From assembly GCF_019039055.1 (NCBI RefSeq), contig NZ_JAHOPB010000003.1:186001-250000 (forward strand): a stretch of DNA of 64,000 bases, in the 5' to 3' direction. The notes under the pieces were generated by a model. That model did not search any database. It worked only from the letters and a program-made list of their open reading frames with translations, and had not been told where the DNA came from. Position 1 is the stretch's first letter. Each line of letters opens with the position of its first letter. Made by a program: the position numbers and the translations under genes. Source of the stretch: Reyranella humidisoli. GTDB lineage: Bacteria; Pseudomonadota; Alphaproteobacteria; Reyranellales; Reyranellaceae. Below, piece by piece: positions 33,090-41,344 of this stretch.

Positions 33090-35378
33090 ATGGTGAAGCG
33101 CGTACCGGTAAAAACCGCCCTTGTTGGATTGCTCGTAGCCCCCGCGGCGATGGCCCAGCAGGAAACCGCCCAAACGCCAACGTCTCCGCCAGCCGATCCA
33201 TCCCAGAACCAGCCGGCCAATCCGTCCGGCGCACCGGCAACGATGCAGACCGTGACGGTGACGGGCAGCCGTCCCAGCGAAGATTTCCAGGTTACCCGCG
33301 GCTCCATCAACCGTCTCGGCGCGGCCAATCTGATGGACGTGCCGCAGTCGGTGGTCGTCATCAACCGGGCCCTGATGCAGTCGCAGGGTGTCACGCGGCT
33401 GGAGGACGCGGTCCGCAACGCGCCGGGCGTCACGATCGGCTCGGCCGAAGGCGGCAACATCGGCACCAACATCAACATCAACGGCTTCTCGGCCCGTACC
33501 GACCTCTACCTCGACGGCATGCGCGATCGCGGCCAGTACTACCGCGACGTCTTTGCGCTGGAGCAGGTCGAGGTCCTGATGGGCCCGTCCTCGATGCTGT
33601 TCGGCCGCGGCTCGACCGGCGGCGTCATCAACCAGGTGACCAAGAAGCCGTTCCTGAAGCAGGCGAACGAACTCAGCGTCCAGGCCACGACCAACGGCCT
33701 CGTGCGCACGACGGCCGATGTGAACACGCCCTTCCAGGAGAACAACGCAGCGCGCGTGTCGGCGATGTTCCAGGTCGGCAAGGCCTCGACCGTCGACCAG
33801 ACGAACGTGCTGGATTTCGGCCTGGCGCCGACGGTCAAGCTCGGCATCGGCACGCCGACCGAGATCACGCTCGGCGCAATCCTGCAGCACCGCAAGGACC
33901 AGGTGAACTACGGCGTGCCGAACCTGAACGGCTTCCCGCTCAAGGCGCCGCCCAATACTGCCTATGGCTTCAACGACGACTATACCGAGCAGGACGTCAT
34001 CGCCCTGCAGAGCCTGATCGAGCACAAGATCTCGCCCAACATGAGCCTTCGCAATCAGACGGAGTTCGTCTGGGTGAATACGTCCGTCCGTGAAACTTCG
34101 GGCGGCTTCGTCGGCACGCTCGGCAACGGCAACCGCTTCGTCGCGGCGGCGAACCTCACCGGCAACGTCCCGTACAGCGCCCAGCCACTCGGTAATCTCT
34201 GGGTCCGGCAGCTCAGCCGCGACCGCAACATCAACGACATCACGATCGAGAACCAGACCGAGGTCCTGTCCAGGTTCGACACCGGCTCGGTCGGCCATAC
34301 CTTGCTGATGGGCGTCGACATCAACTACGAATCCTACACCAACCAGCAGATGAGCCGCACGGGCACGTGTTTCGGCAACGCGCTGCCGGCCGGTTCCGTC
34401 GGCTGCACGCCGGCGGGCTACACGGTCGGCGCCAATACGCCGGGCAATGTCGCGACGGTTTTCGGAAACTATGCGTCCTCAAACGCCTGGGGCGCGGGCT
34501 TCTACGCCAACGACACCATCCAGCTCCTTCCCGAACTGAAGGTCGTCGCCGGACTTCGATGGGATTACTACGCGGCCCAGATCGCCAATTCGATAAATCG
34601 CAACAACACGGCCGGCAATACGGCGGTCGCGGGACTGCAGCAAACCGACACGTTCCTGAGCGTCCGTGGCGGCGTCATCTACGAACCGACGCCGGCACAG
34701 TCCTACTACGTGTCGTACAGCACCTCGTTCAATCCCTCGCTCGAGCAGCTCACCTCCACGACAGGCACGCAGAACCTGCCGCCGGAGAACAACAAGGGTG
34801 TGGAAGCCGGCGTCAAGTACGAGCTGCTCGGCGGCAACCTGTCGCTCAACGGTGCGGTCTTCTCGATCATCAAGAACAACGCCCGCACAGCCAATCCCGA
34901 CGGCACCTTCTCGCCGGCCGGCAACGTGCAGGTTAGCGGCGCTCGTGCCGGCTTCTCCGGAAGGATCACGCCGGAATGGCAGGTCTTCGGCGGCTACGCC
35001 TATCTGAACGGCGTCATCATCCAGGGCCTGAACTACCAGAACGGCCAGGGCAACACGACCGGCAAGGTGCCGCTCAACACGCCGAGGGACACGGCAAACC
35101 TCTGGACGACCTATACGTTCAACGAGACCTACGAGGTCGGCGGCGGCTTCTTCTATGTCGGCCAGCGCTACGCCAACAATACCAACACCGTCGTCGTGCC
35201 GGCCTACACACGCGTCGACCTGACGGCTGCCTACAAGCAGCCGGCCTACGACGTGCGGCTGAACGTCTACAACCTGTTCAACACGACCTACTACGATGGC
35301 GTCATCGCCTCGGACGGCGGCCGCGCGGTCGTCGGCTCCGGGTTGACGGGGATGATCACGCTCAATTACCGCCTGTGA
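33090..35378 (+). CDS. TonB-dependent siderophore receptor (Fiu/FhuE-like)
   Basis: A 762-residue outer-membrane receptor. The signal peptide (VKTALVGLLVAPAAMA, cleavage about residue 22) is followed by TVTVTGSRP, a TonB-box-like segment. The plug domain contains DVPQSVVVINRALM, LEDAVRNAPGVTIG, INGFSARTDLYLDGMRD and GPSSMLFGRGSTGGVIN, all typical of catecholate or hydroxamate siderophore receptors. The barrel ends with the C-terminal aromatic motif LNYRL. It leads an operon with a PiuC-like dioxygenase, a PepSY protein and TonB-ExbB-ExbD, so the energy system for the receptor is encoded beside it. Confidence 0.94.
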   Translation: MVKRVPVKTALVGLLVAPAAMAQQETAQTPTSPPADPSQNQPANPSGAPATMQTVTVTGSRPSEDFQVTRGSINRLGAANLMDVPQSVVVINRALMQSQGVTRLEDAVRNAPGVTIGSAEGGNIGTNININGFSARTDLYLDGMRDRGQYYRDVFALEQVEVLMGPSSMLFGRGSTGGVINQVTKKPFLKQANELSVQATTNGLVRTTADVNTPFQENNAARVSAMFQVGKASTVDQTNVLDFGLAPTVKLGIGTPTEITLGAILQHRKDQVNYGVPNLNGFPLKAPPNTAYGFNDDYTEQDVIALQSLIEHKISPNMSLRNQTEFVWVNTSVRETSGGFVGTLGNGNRFVAAANLTGNVPYSAQPLGNLWVRQLSRDRNINDITIENQTEVLSRFDTGSVGHTLLMGVDINYESYTNQQMSRTGTCFGNALPAGSVGCTPAGYTVGANTPGNVATVFGNYASSNAWGAGFYANDTIQLLPELKVVAGLRWDYYAAQIANSINRNNTAGNTAVAGLQQTDTFLSVRGGVIYEPTPAQSYYVSYSTSFNPSLEQLTSTTGTQNLPPENNKGVEAGVKYELLGGNLSLNGAVFSIIKNNARTANPDGTFSPAGNVQVSGARAGFSGRITPEWQVFGGYAYLNGVIIQGLNYQNGQGNTTGKVPLNTPRDTANLWTTYTFNETYEVGGGFFYVGQRYANNTNTVVVPAYTRVDLTAAYKQPAYDVRLNVYNLFNTTYYDGVIASDGGRAVVGSGLTGMITLNYRL

Positions 35379-35401
35379 TCTGACGGAAGCCGCCGCCCGT
35401 C

Positions 35402-36085
35402 ATGCTCGTCTGTGTTCCCAACGTCCTCAACGCCGCGCAGCTCGTCAGTCTGCGCGAGCGGCTGGAGCGCTCGAATGCCTGGGTCGACGGTCGCGTGACC
35501 GCCGGCTACCAGGGCGCTCCGGTGAAGTTCAACCAGCAGATCGACGAGCGGTCTGAAACGGCGATCGCGTGCCAGCGCATCGTGGGCGCGGCGCTGGAGG
35601 TCCATCCGGTCTTCATCAGTGCAGTGCTGCCGAACGAGATCTACCCGCCTATGTTCAATCGCTACGGCGAGGGGATGAAGTTCGGGGCGCATGTCGACGG
35701 CAGCGTGCGCATCAACCCGCATACCGGCCGCAAGCTCAGGACCGATGTCTCGGCCACGTTGTTCCTCAGCAATCCCGAGGACTATGACGGCGGCGAATTG
35801 CAGATCGAGGACACGTACGGCCAGCACAGTGTCAAGCTCAAGGCGGGCGACATGGTGGTCTATCCGGCGACCAGCCTGCATTCCGTGGCGCCGATCACAC
35901 GCGGCGTGCGCACGGCCTGCTTCTTCTGGGCGCAGAGCCTGATTCGCGACGACATCCAGCGATCGGTGCTGCACGACATGGACAACGCCATCCAGCGCCT
36001 GAACGAGACCAATGCCGACGAGATGGCGCGCCGCTCGCTGATCGGCTGCTACCACAACCTCGTGCGGCAATGGAGCGAGACCTGA
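35402..36085 (+). CDS. piuC: PKHD-type Fe(II)/2-oxoglutarate hydroxylase (PiuC/YbiX-like)
   Basis: A 227-residue 2-oxoglutarate oxygenase. MLVCVPNVLNAAQL at the start and FGAHVDGSVR supply the His-x-Asp metal ligands; the second His is in TSLHSVAPITRG, with Arg in GVRTACFFW as the 2-oxoglutarate anchor. It starts 23 bases after the receptor gene and ends overlapping the PepSY start (TGATG). PiuC-type proteins almost always accompany siderophore receptors, and their substrate is unknown. A repressible iron-starvation role is inferred. Confidence 0.92.
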   Translation: MLVCVPNVLNAAQLVSLRERLERSNAWVDGRVTAGYQGAPVKFNQQIDERSETAIACQRIVGAALEVHPVFISAVLPNEIYPPMFNRYGEGMKFGAHVDGSVRINPHTGRKLRTDVSATLFLSNPEDYDGGELQIEDTYGQHSVKLKAGDMVVYPATSLHSVAPITRGVRTACFFWAQSLIRDDIQRSVLHDMDNAIQRLNETNADEMARRSLIGCYHNLVRQWSET

Positions 36086-36783
36086 TGGCTGTCGCCACAG
36101 CCGCGGGCGCGAACCGGGTCAATCGCCGGCTGACCTTCGTGCGCTGGGTCCGCAAGACGCATGGCTGGTTCGGGCTGTGGGGTGCGTTGCTCGGTCTGAT
36201 GTTCGGCCTGAGCGGCATCTGGCTCAATCATCGCAGCGTGATGAAACTCGAATTGCCCGATCAGAAGCAGGTCAACGCCCAGATCGCCTTGCCCGATCCT
36301 GCGCCGGCCAACATCGCGGCGATGAGCCAGTGGCTGAAGGACACGCTGAAGATCGATCGCGGTCCCAACTTGGCGCGGGTCGAGCGGGCGCGTGCGGTAC
36401 CCTGGACCGAGCGGACTCCCGGGGGCGGCGGTGCGGGCGAGGGCGCTGCCCGGCCCCTGCAACAACCCGAGCGCTGGGTGATGAACTTCGGTGGGCCCAA
36501 CCATCTGGTTCAGGCCGAGTATTGGGTCGGCAACAAGTCGCTTTCGGTGCGTACCACGCAGAATGGGTTCATCGCGACCCTGGTCAACCTGCACAAGGGC
36601 ACGGCCATGCCCGTACCGTGGATCCTGTTGATCGACACGTTGGCTGGCAGCATGATCTTCCTGTCGGTCAGCGGCGTGATCCTGTGGTGGGAGACCCACC
36701 GCAAGCGTGCGGTCGGCATCACGATTTTCGCGGTGGCCGTGGCCGCAACGGTGGCACTCGCCATCAGCCCGCTCGAGTTGTAG
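36085..36783 (+). CDS. PepSY-domain iron-uptake membrane protein
   Basis: A 232-residue protein with two membrane segments. RKTHGWFGLWGALLGLMFGLSGIWLNHR forms the first (residues 23-50, conserved HxxxG plus WLNHR) and IDTLAGSMIFLSVSGVILWWETHRKR the second. The pattern, including the HKGTAMP segment before the second, is that of the PepSY-associated TM helix family that often accompanies siderophore receptors and may reduce ferric siderophores. The start overlaps the PiuC stop (TGATG); an alternative ATG lies 15 bases upstream. Confidence 0.82.
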   Translation: MAVATAAGANRVNRRLTFVRWVRKTHGWFGLWGALLGLMFGLSGIWLNHRSVMKLELPDQKQVNAQIALPDPAPANIAAMSQWLKDTLKIDRGPNLARVERARAVPWTERTPGGGGAGEGAARPLQQPERWVMNFGGPNHLVQAEYWVGNKSLSVRTTQNGFIATLVNLHKGTAMPVPWILLIDTLAGSMIFLSVSGVILWWETHRKRAVGITIFAVAVAATVALAISPLEL

Positions 36784-36793
36784 TGAGCGTTTG

Positions 36794-37600
36794 ATGCAAG
36801 AGTCCGTGTCTTCCGTTCCGCCGGTGGCCCCCGGCCCACTTGGCCCGTCGCGCGAGCCGCTGTCGTCGACGGCGCGGGTGGCCATCGTGGTCTTCGTGAT
36901 CTTCTTCCACGTCGGCGGCGGCTGGGCGCTCACCCAGTTCGAGCCGCTGCCGCTGATCGTGGGCGACGTGGCTCCGATGGAAGTGCGGATCGTCCCAGCC
37001 GACGCACCGGCCCAGCCCGAGATCGAGGACTCCGAGCCGCCGCCGCCGGTCGACCTGAAACCGCCACCGCCCGAACTGGCCACAATCGTCGAGCCGCCGC
37101 CACCCGACCTGCCGCCGCCGGAGTTTCCGCTGGCCAGGATCGACCTGCCGCCGCCGGATGAGCCCCCGCCACCGAACATTCCGCCGCCGGAGAAAAAGCC
37201 CGAGCCGAAGCCGCCTGAACCGAAGCCGGTTCAGAAGAGGCCTCCGCAGCCCGCGCGCCCGGCCGCGCCGGTCGATGCGACTCCGCAGCAGGCTGCACCT
37301 GCCGCGGCAGCCGGGCCTCGCACGGTCGACGCCTCCCAGCTTGGCTGGCTCGTGTCGCCGAAGCCGGTCTATTCGAACGCCTCACGCCGGGCCAACGAGC
37401 AGGGAACGGCCATGGTCCGTGTGCTGGTCGACGTCACCGGCCGCCCCGCCCAGGTCTCGCTCCAGTCCTCGTCGGGCTTTCCGGCGCTTGACCAATCCGC
37501 GCTCGCCGCCGTGCGCGCCGCGCAGTTCAAGCCTTACGCACCGGGCGGACTGCCGCAGGCCGTGCTGGTGGTCGTTCCGATCAAGTTCGTGTTGCAGTAG
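36794..37600 (+). CDS. tonB: TonB energy-transducing protein
   Basis: A 268-residue periplasm-spanning protein. A single N-terminal membrane segment (VAIVVFVIFFHVGGGWALT, about residues 28-46) is followed by a Pro-rich region with many PPP and KPEPKPPEPKP repeats, about residues 75-170, and a C-terminal TonB domain with SPKPVYSNASRRANEQGTA, VRVLVDVTGRPAQVSL and AVRAAQFKPYAPGG. It couples the ExbBD proton channel to the outer-membrane receptor. It begins 10 bases after the PepSY stop and ends 11 bases before exbB. Confidence 0.93.
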   Translation: MQESVSSVPPVAPGPLGPSREPLSSTARVAIVVFVIFFHVGGGWALTQFEPLPLIVGDVAPMEVRIVPADAPAQPEIEDSEPPPPVDLKPPPPELATIVEPPPPDLPPPEFPLARIDLPPPDEPPPPNIPPPEKKPEPKPPEPKPVQKRPPQPARPAAPVDATPQQAAPAAAAGPRTVDASQLGWLVSPKPVYSNASRRANEQGTAMVRVLVDVTGRPAQVSLQSSSGFPALDQSALAAVRAAQFKPYAPGGLPQAVLVVVPIKFVLQ

Positions 37601-37611
37601 GAGAGTATCGC

Positions 37612-38340
37612 ATGGGCGACGCATCGAGTTTGGGCTTCGGCCATTTCCTCGCGCAGGCCGACATCGTCGCGAAGGTTCTGCTGGGCGTGCTGGCGGTGAT
37701 GTCGGCGATCTCGTGGTACCTGATCATCTACAAGGGGATCGGGCAGCTCATCCGGCAGGGACGCAGCCGCAGGTTCCTGAACTTCTTCTGGAGCGCGACC
37801 TCGCTCGAGGAGGTGCAGAACGAACTCAGCATCCACGGCGTGCAGGAGCCGTTCGGGCATCTCACGGCGCATTCGCTGCACGCGCAGGCGCATCACGCGA
37901 AGTTCGGTGCGGCCAAGCTCGAGGAGGCGGGCAGCGAGACCGAGTTCCTGACGCGCACCATCAAGAAGGTGCTCGACGAGGAGACGACGTCGCTGGAGAA
38001 CGGCCTGACCATGCTGGCCACCATCGGCGCGACCGCGCCGTTCGTCGGCCTGTTCGGCACGGTCTGGGGCATCTATCACGCCCTGATCGCCATCGGCATG
38101 TCGGGCTCGGGCATGCTCGACAAGGTGGCCGGTCCGGTCGGCGAGGCGCTGATCATGACCGGCATCGGCCTCGCCGTCGCCCTGCCGGCGGTGATGGGCT
38201 ACAACTGGCTGACCCGCTCCAACCGCGTGCTGACGGCCAGGCTCGACGCCTTCGCCTTCGAGCTGCTGACCTTCCTGTCGATGGGCCGCGCACTGCAGGC
38301 CGGCCGCAAGCCGGGCGTGCCGCTCGCGGCCGTGAACTGA
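37612..38340 (+). CDS. exbB: ExbB/TolQ/MotA-type proton channel
   Basis: A 242-residue inner-membrane protein with three hydrophobic segments: one at the N-terminus (IVAKVLLGVLAVMSAISWYL), one near residue 140 (TIGATAPFVGLFGTVWGIY) and one near 178 (LIMTGIGLAVALPAVMGYNW). The segment LATIGATAPFVGLFGTVWGI is the family signature. It forms the proton-conducting pentamer around an ExbD dimer. It starts with GAGAG-type ribosome site 5 bases before the ATG and is followed 12 bases later by exbD. Confidence 0.94.
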   Translation: MGDASSLGFGHFLAQADIVAKVLLGVLAVMSAISWYLIIYKGIGQLIRQGRSRRFLNFFWSATSLEEVQNELSIHGVQEPFGHLTAHSLHAQAHHAKFGAAKLEEAGSETEFLTRTIKKVLDEETTSLENGLTMLATIGATAPFVGLFGTVWGIYHALIAIGMSGSGMLDKVAGPVGEALIMTGIGLAVALPAVMGYNWLTRSNRVLTARLDAFAFELLTFLSMGRALQAGRKPGVPLAAVN

Positions 38341-38352
38341 GGGAGCCGGGAC

Positions 38353-38769
38353 ATGGCCTTCGGAAGCTTCGAACGCAAATCCTCGTCTTCGCCGATGGCG
38401 GAGATCAACATGGTGCCGCTGATCGACGTGGTGCTGGTGCTGCTGGTCATCTTCATCGTGACCGCGCCGCTGCTCACCAACGTGGTCAAGCTCGACCTGC
38501 CCAAGGCGACGGCCAACGCCGACCTGCAGAAACCGGAGAAGATCGAGTTCGCGATCGACGCGCAGGGCGCCCTGTACTGGGGCGGCGAGCGGCTGACCCG
38601 TGACGAAGCGCTGGAGAAGTTCGCCGAGGCCGGCCGCAAGCGGCCGCAGCCGGAGGTCTATCTCCGCGCCGACGCCACCGTGCCCTACCGCTACGTGATG
38701 GAGACGCTGGCCGATGCCTCCAAGGGCGGTCTCTCCAAGATCGCCTTCGTCAGCGAGCCGACGCGCTAG
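38353..38769 (+). CDS. exbD: ExbD/TolR-type biopolymer transport protein
   Basis: A 138-residue protein with one N-terminal membrane segment. MAEINMVPLIDVVLVLLVIF has the essential Asp in the membrane helix and VTAPLL follows. The periplasmic domain contains PQPEVYLRADATVPYRYVM, which is strongly conserved. With ExbB it drives TonB. The gene ends with a four-base overlap with the antisense LysE gene. Confidence 0.94.
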   Translation: MAFGSFERKSSSSPMAEINMVPLIDVVLVLLVIFIVTAPLLTNVVKLDLPKATANADLQKPEKIEFAIDAQGALYWGGERLTRDEALEKFAEAGRKRPQPEVYLRADATVPYRYVMETLADASKGGLSKIAFVSEPTR

Positions 38770-39392
38770 CTCCGCGAGCCGGCGAAGCTCACCGTGGCGA
38801 CGCCGGCGCCGACCAGCAGGCCGCCGCCCACCTTGTTGACCACGCCGATGGCGCGCGGGTTCGAGGCCAGGCGCCGGGCACGAGAGGCGACCAGCGCGTA
38901 GCCAAAGGCATTGGCGAAGGCCAACACCAGGAAGGTCGTCTCGAAGACCAGCATCTGGGTCAGGAAGTCCGCCCTAGGGTCGAGGAAGGCGGGCAGGAAG
39001 GCCACGAAGAAGGTGATGCTCTTGGGGTTGAGCGCCGTCACCAACCAGGCATGGCCCAGCATCTTCGCGGCCGATACGGCATCGGTGCGCGGCGGGGCGT
39101 CGAGCGTGCCGCCGGCACGCCACAGCTTGATGCCGAGATAGATCAGGTACGCAGCGCCCACCCACTTCAGGATCGTGAACAGGGTGGCCGAGGTGGCGAG
39201 CAGGGCGCCGAGACCCAGCATCGAAAGCGTCATGGCCGTGAAGTCGCCCAGCGCCACGCCGACCGCCATCGGCAGGGCCGTCCGCCAACCCTGGCCCAGG
39301 GCATACGACACGACCAGCAAGACGGTGGGACCCGGGATCACCAGAAGGATGCTCGACGCCGCGGCAAAGGCGGCCCAGGTTTCAAAGGTCAT
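38766..39392 (-). CDS. LysE/RhtB family exporter
   Basis: A 208-residue inner-membrane protein with about six hydrophobic segments. The N-terminal FAAASSILLVIPGPTVLLVVSYALGQG has the conserved PGPTVL, and ALNPKSITFFVAFLPAFLDP in mid-protein is the other hallmark. The family exports amino acids, homoserine lactone and related small molecules. An AGGAG lies before the ATG. It is divergent from a TetR gene with an inverted repeat between them, so it is the likely target of that repressor. Confidence 0.9.
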   Translation of the reverse strand: MTFETWAAFAAASSILLVIPGPTVLLVVSYALGQGWRTALPMAVGVALGDFTAMTLSMLGLGALLATSATLFTILKWVGAAYLIYLGIKLWRAGGTLDAPPRTDAVSAAKMLGHAWLVTALNPKSITFFVAFLPAFLDPRADFLTQMLVFETTFLVLAFANAFGYALVASRARRLASNPRAIGVVNKVGGGLLVGAGVATVSFAGSRS

Positions 39393-39471
39393 GCTCACTC
39401 CTGAAGGCGAGAACCGATCAAGCCACGCGCGAAGGAAAGCGTCAGCCAGAATTTGGCCTCTTTCCATCGTC

Positions 39472-39494
39472 AAGATCGAGGTGTATTCGATCTT
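39472..39494. promoter_or_regulatory. Candidate operator between lysE and tetR
   Basis: AAGATCGA at 39472-39479 and TCGATCTT at 39487-39494 are a perfect 8-base inverted repeat separated by seven bases, in the divergent gap. Such a palindrome of two half-sites is expected for a TetR-type dimer. It lies 12 bases before the tetR start, so binding would block its own expression; autoregulation is inferred. Confidence 0.6.
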
Positions 39495-39506
39495 TCCGGA
39501 ATTCAG

Positions 39507-40121
39507 ATGAGCCCAGACAAACCGCGAGCCTATCACCACGGCGACCTGCGCGAGGCGCTGGTCGCGTCGGGACGCAAGCTGCTCGAGGAAAAAGGCATCC
39601 GCGGCTTCACGCTGCGCGAATGCGCCCGCCGGGCCGAGGTTTCGCATGCCGCGCCCGCGCATCATTTCGCTTCCATGGACGATCTGCTGGCCGAGTTGGT
39701 GCGGCGCGGCTTTGCCGAACTCACGGCAACCATGATCACCGAGGCCGAGCGGATCGAGGGCGAGGCGGCGGCGCGCCTGGTGGGACTGGGCGTGGGCTAC
39801 ATGGCCTTCGCGGCCGCCAACCCGGCGCTCTTCCAGCTCATGTTCAGTCGCGAGGCCAACCGCATCGATCTCAAGGACGGCGAAGCGGGGGCCGGTGGCG
39901 TCCGCCGCCTGCAGGCCGCCATCGTCGACGAGGCGCTGGCCGACGCTTCGGGAGAGGTCCGGCAACGTATGGCCGACTTCGCCTGGGCCTCCATGCACGG
40001 CTTCATAACCCTGGTGCTCGAAGGCGAGATCGGCGGCCGCGATTCCTCCCGGGCGCTGAAGTCGCGCGGGCTGGCGGTGCTGGCGGCGATGGCCGAGACG
40101 GTCGTGCGCGCCGCTCGATAG
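39507..40121 (+). CDS. TetR/AcrR family transcriptional regulator
   Basis: A 204-residue repressor with an N-terminal helix-turn-helix (YHHGDLREALVASGRKLLEEKG, then FTLRECARRAEVSHAAPAHHF), residues 8-60. A C-terminal ligand-binding region follows (residues 80-200). The ATG at 39507 was chosen as the start that gives the usual short N-terminus. It is divergent from the LysE exporter and likely represses it and itself through the operator at 39472-39494. The ligand is unknown. Confidence 0.88.
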   Translation: MSPDKPRAYHHGDLREALVASGRKLLEEKGIRGFTLRECARRAEVSHAAPAHHFASMDDLLAELVRRGFAELTATMITEAERIEGEAAARLVGLGVGYMAFAAANPALFQLMFSREANRIDLKDGEAGAGGVRRLQAAIVDEALADASGEVRQRMADFAWASMHGFITLVLEGEIGGRDSSRALKSRGLAVLAAMAETVVRAAR

Positions 40122-40676
40122 TCAAAGAGCGATGCGGAACAGCAGCGCCTCGGTGCCGCCATGGGCGGCGACCTTGGTGATCCGCTCGACCAGGAAGCCG
40201 CCATTGGCCGTGATGACCTTCTGCGACGGCAGATTGTCGGGATCGGTCGTCAGGTCGACATGCGGCAGCCCGTGCCGCGCGACCTCCTTCAGCATCAGGC
40301 CGAGCGCCCGGGTGGCGTAGCCGTGCCGCCGCTTCCAGGGCGCCACGGCGTAGCCGATGTGGCCCAGCACATAGGTGGGGAGTTCCGCCGTCCCCGGCTG
40401 CCAACGAAAGCCGATCGAGCCGCAGAACGCGCCGTCCCACATCCAGCGACGGTAGCCCGGCATGCGCTTTACCATCGTGCCATCGGGCAGGGTGATGTCG
40501 CCGCCTCTGGCCTCCGGGTCGTCGAGCGAGGCCACGAAAGCGGCCGGATCAGCCTGGATGCGCGCCAGCTCCTCCCGGGCCGCCTCGTCGAGTCGCACAT
40601 TGTCGGGCGACCAGCCGCGGCGCAGCGCATCGGCATAGCCGTCGAGATGGGCGAGGTCGGGAACGATGAGCTGCAA
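40122..40676 (-). CDS. GNAT-family N-acetyltransferase
   Basis: A roughly 184-residue acetyltransferase. The acetyl-CoA segment is YAVAPWKRRHGYATRALGLML, with the R-R-x-G-Y-A pattern for pantetheine binding. DLTTDPDNLPSQKVITANGGFLVE follows, which is the usual GNAT C-terminal motif. The start is uncertain: a TTG at 40676 has AAAGGA seven bases upstream, while an ATG at 40712 would leave only eight bases to the divergent HAD gene. The acceptor substrate is unknown. Confidence 0.82.
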   Translation of the reverse strand: MQLIVPDLAHLDGYADALRRGWSPDNVRLDEAAREELARIQADPAAFVASLDDPEARGGDITLPDGTMVKRMPGYRRWMWDGAFCGSIGFRWQPGTAELPTYVLGHIGYAVAPWKRRHGYATRALGLMLKEVARHGLPHVDLTTDPDNLPSQKVITANGGFLVERITKVAAHGGTEALLFRIAL

Positions 40677-40720
40677 CGGACTATCCTTTCGGCACGGCGG
40701 GTGCTGTAGCATGGCCGATC

Positions 40721-41344
40721 ATGAGTGCCAGCCCCATCCTCGTCCTCGACATCGACGGCGTCGTCTCGCTCGCGCAGCCGGGCTCGCCCAACCCCTGGTA
40801 TGCGACCTTGAAGGAGGATTGGGGGCTCGATCACGATACCGAGCTGGCGCCCGGATTCTTTCTCAAGCCCGAATTCATGGAAGTGCTGCGGGGAAGGCTC
40901 GATCTCTACGTGGCGCTGCATGAGTATTTCGAGACGAAGGGACTGGCCGACCGGCTGGAGGAGTTCGTTTCCTACTGGTTCGAGAAGGATTCCGACATCG
41001 ATCGCGGCGTCCTGGCCCAGGCCGACGCCTGGCGCAAGCGTACGGGAGGCCGGGTCTTCGCGGCGACCAACCAGGAGCATCACCGCATCGCCTACTTGCG
41101 CGACGAGCTCGGCCTCGGCGCGCATTTCGATGAGATCGTCTATTCGGCGGCGCTGGGCGTCTGCAAGCCCGATCGGGTTTTTTATACGAACGCCCAGGCG
41201 CGCATGGGGGTGACCGTCGCGCAGTCGATCCTGTTCGTCGACGACAAGGCGAGCAACGTCGACGGTGCGCGCATGGCCGGCTGGCGCGCGATGCTCTATC
41301 GCGGGCCGGAGAGCCTCGAACGGGCGCTGGCCGGCTGGGGCTGA
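40721..41344 (+). CDS. HAD-superfamily hydrolase
   Basis: A 207-residue protein. Motif I is VLDIDGVVS with the nucleophile Asp; motif II/III region is FAATNQEHHRIAYL and CKPDRVFYTNA, and motif IV is ILFVDDKASNVDGARMAGW. The cap domain (about residues 20-95) is small and helical. It probably dephosphorylates a small sugar or nucleotide, but no substrate can be read. It overlaps the antisense end of the MdcB gene by 49 bases, an unusually long convergent overlap. Confidence 0.85.
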   Translation: MSASPILVLDIDGVVSLAQPGSPNPWYATLKEDWGLDHDTELAPGFFLKPEFMEVLRGRLDLYVALHEYFETKGLADRLEEFVSYWFEKDSDIDRGVLAQADAWRKRTGGRVFAATNQEHHRIAYLRDELGLGAHFDEIVYSAALGVCKPDRVFYTNAQARMGVTVAQSILFVDDKASNVDGARMAGWRAMLYRGPESLERALAGWG

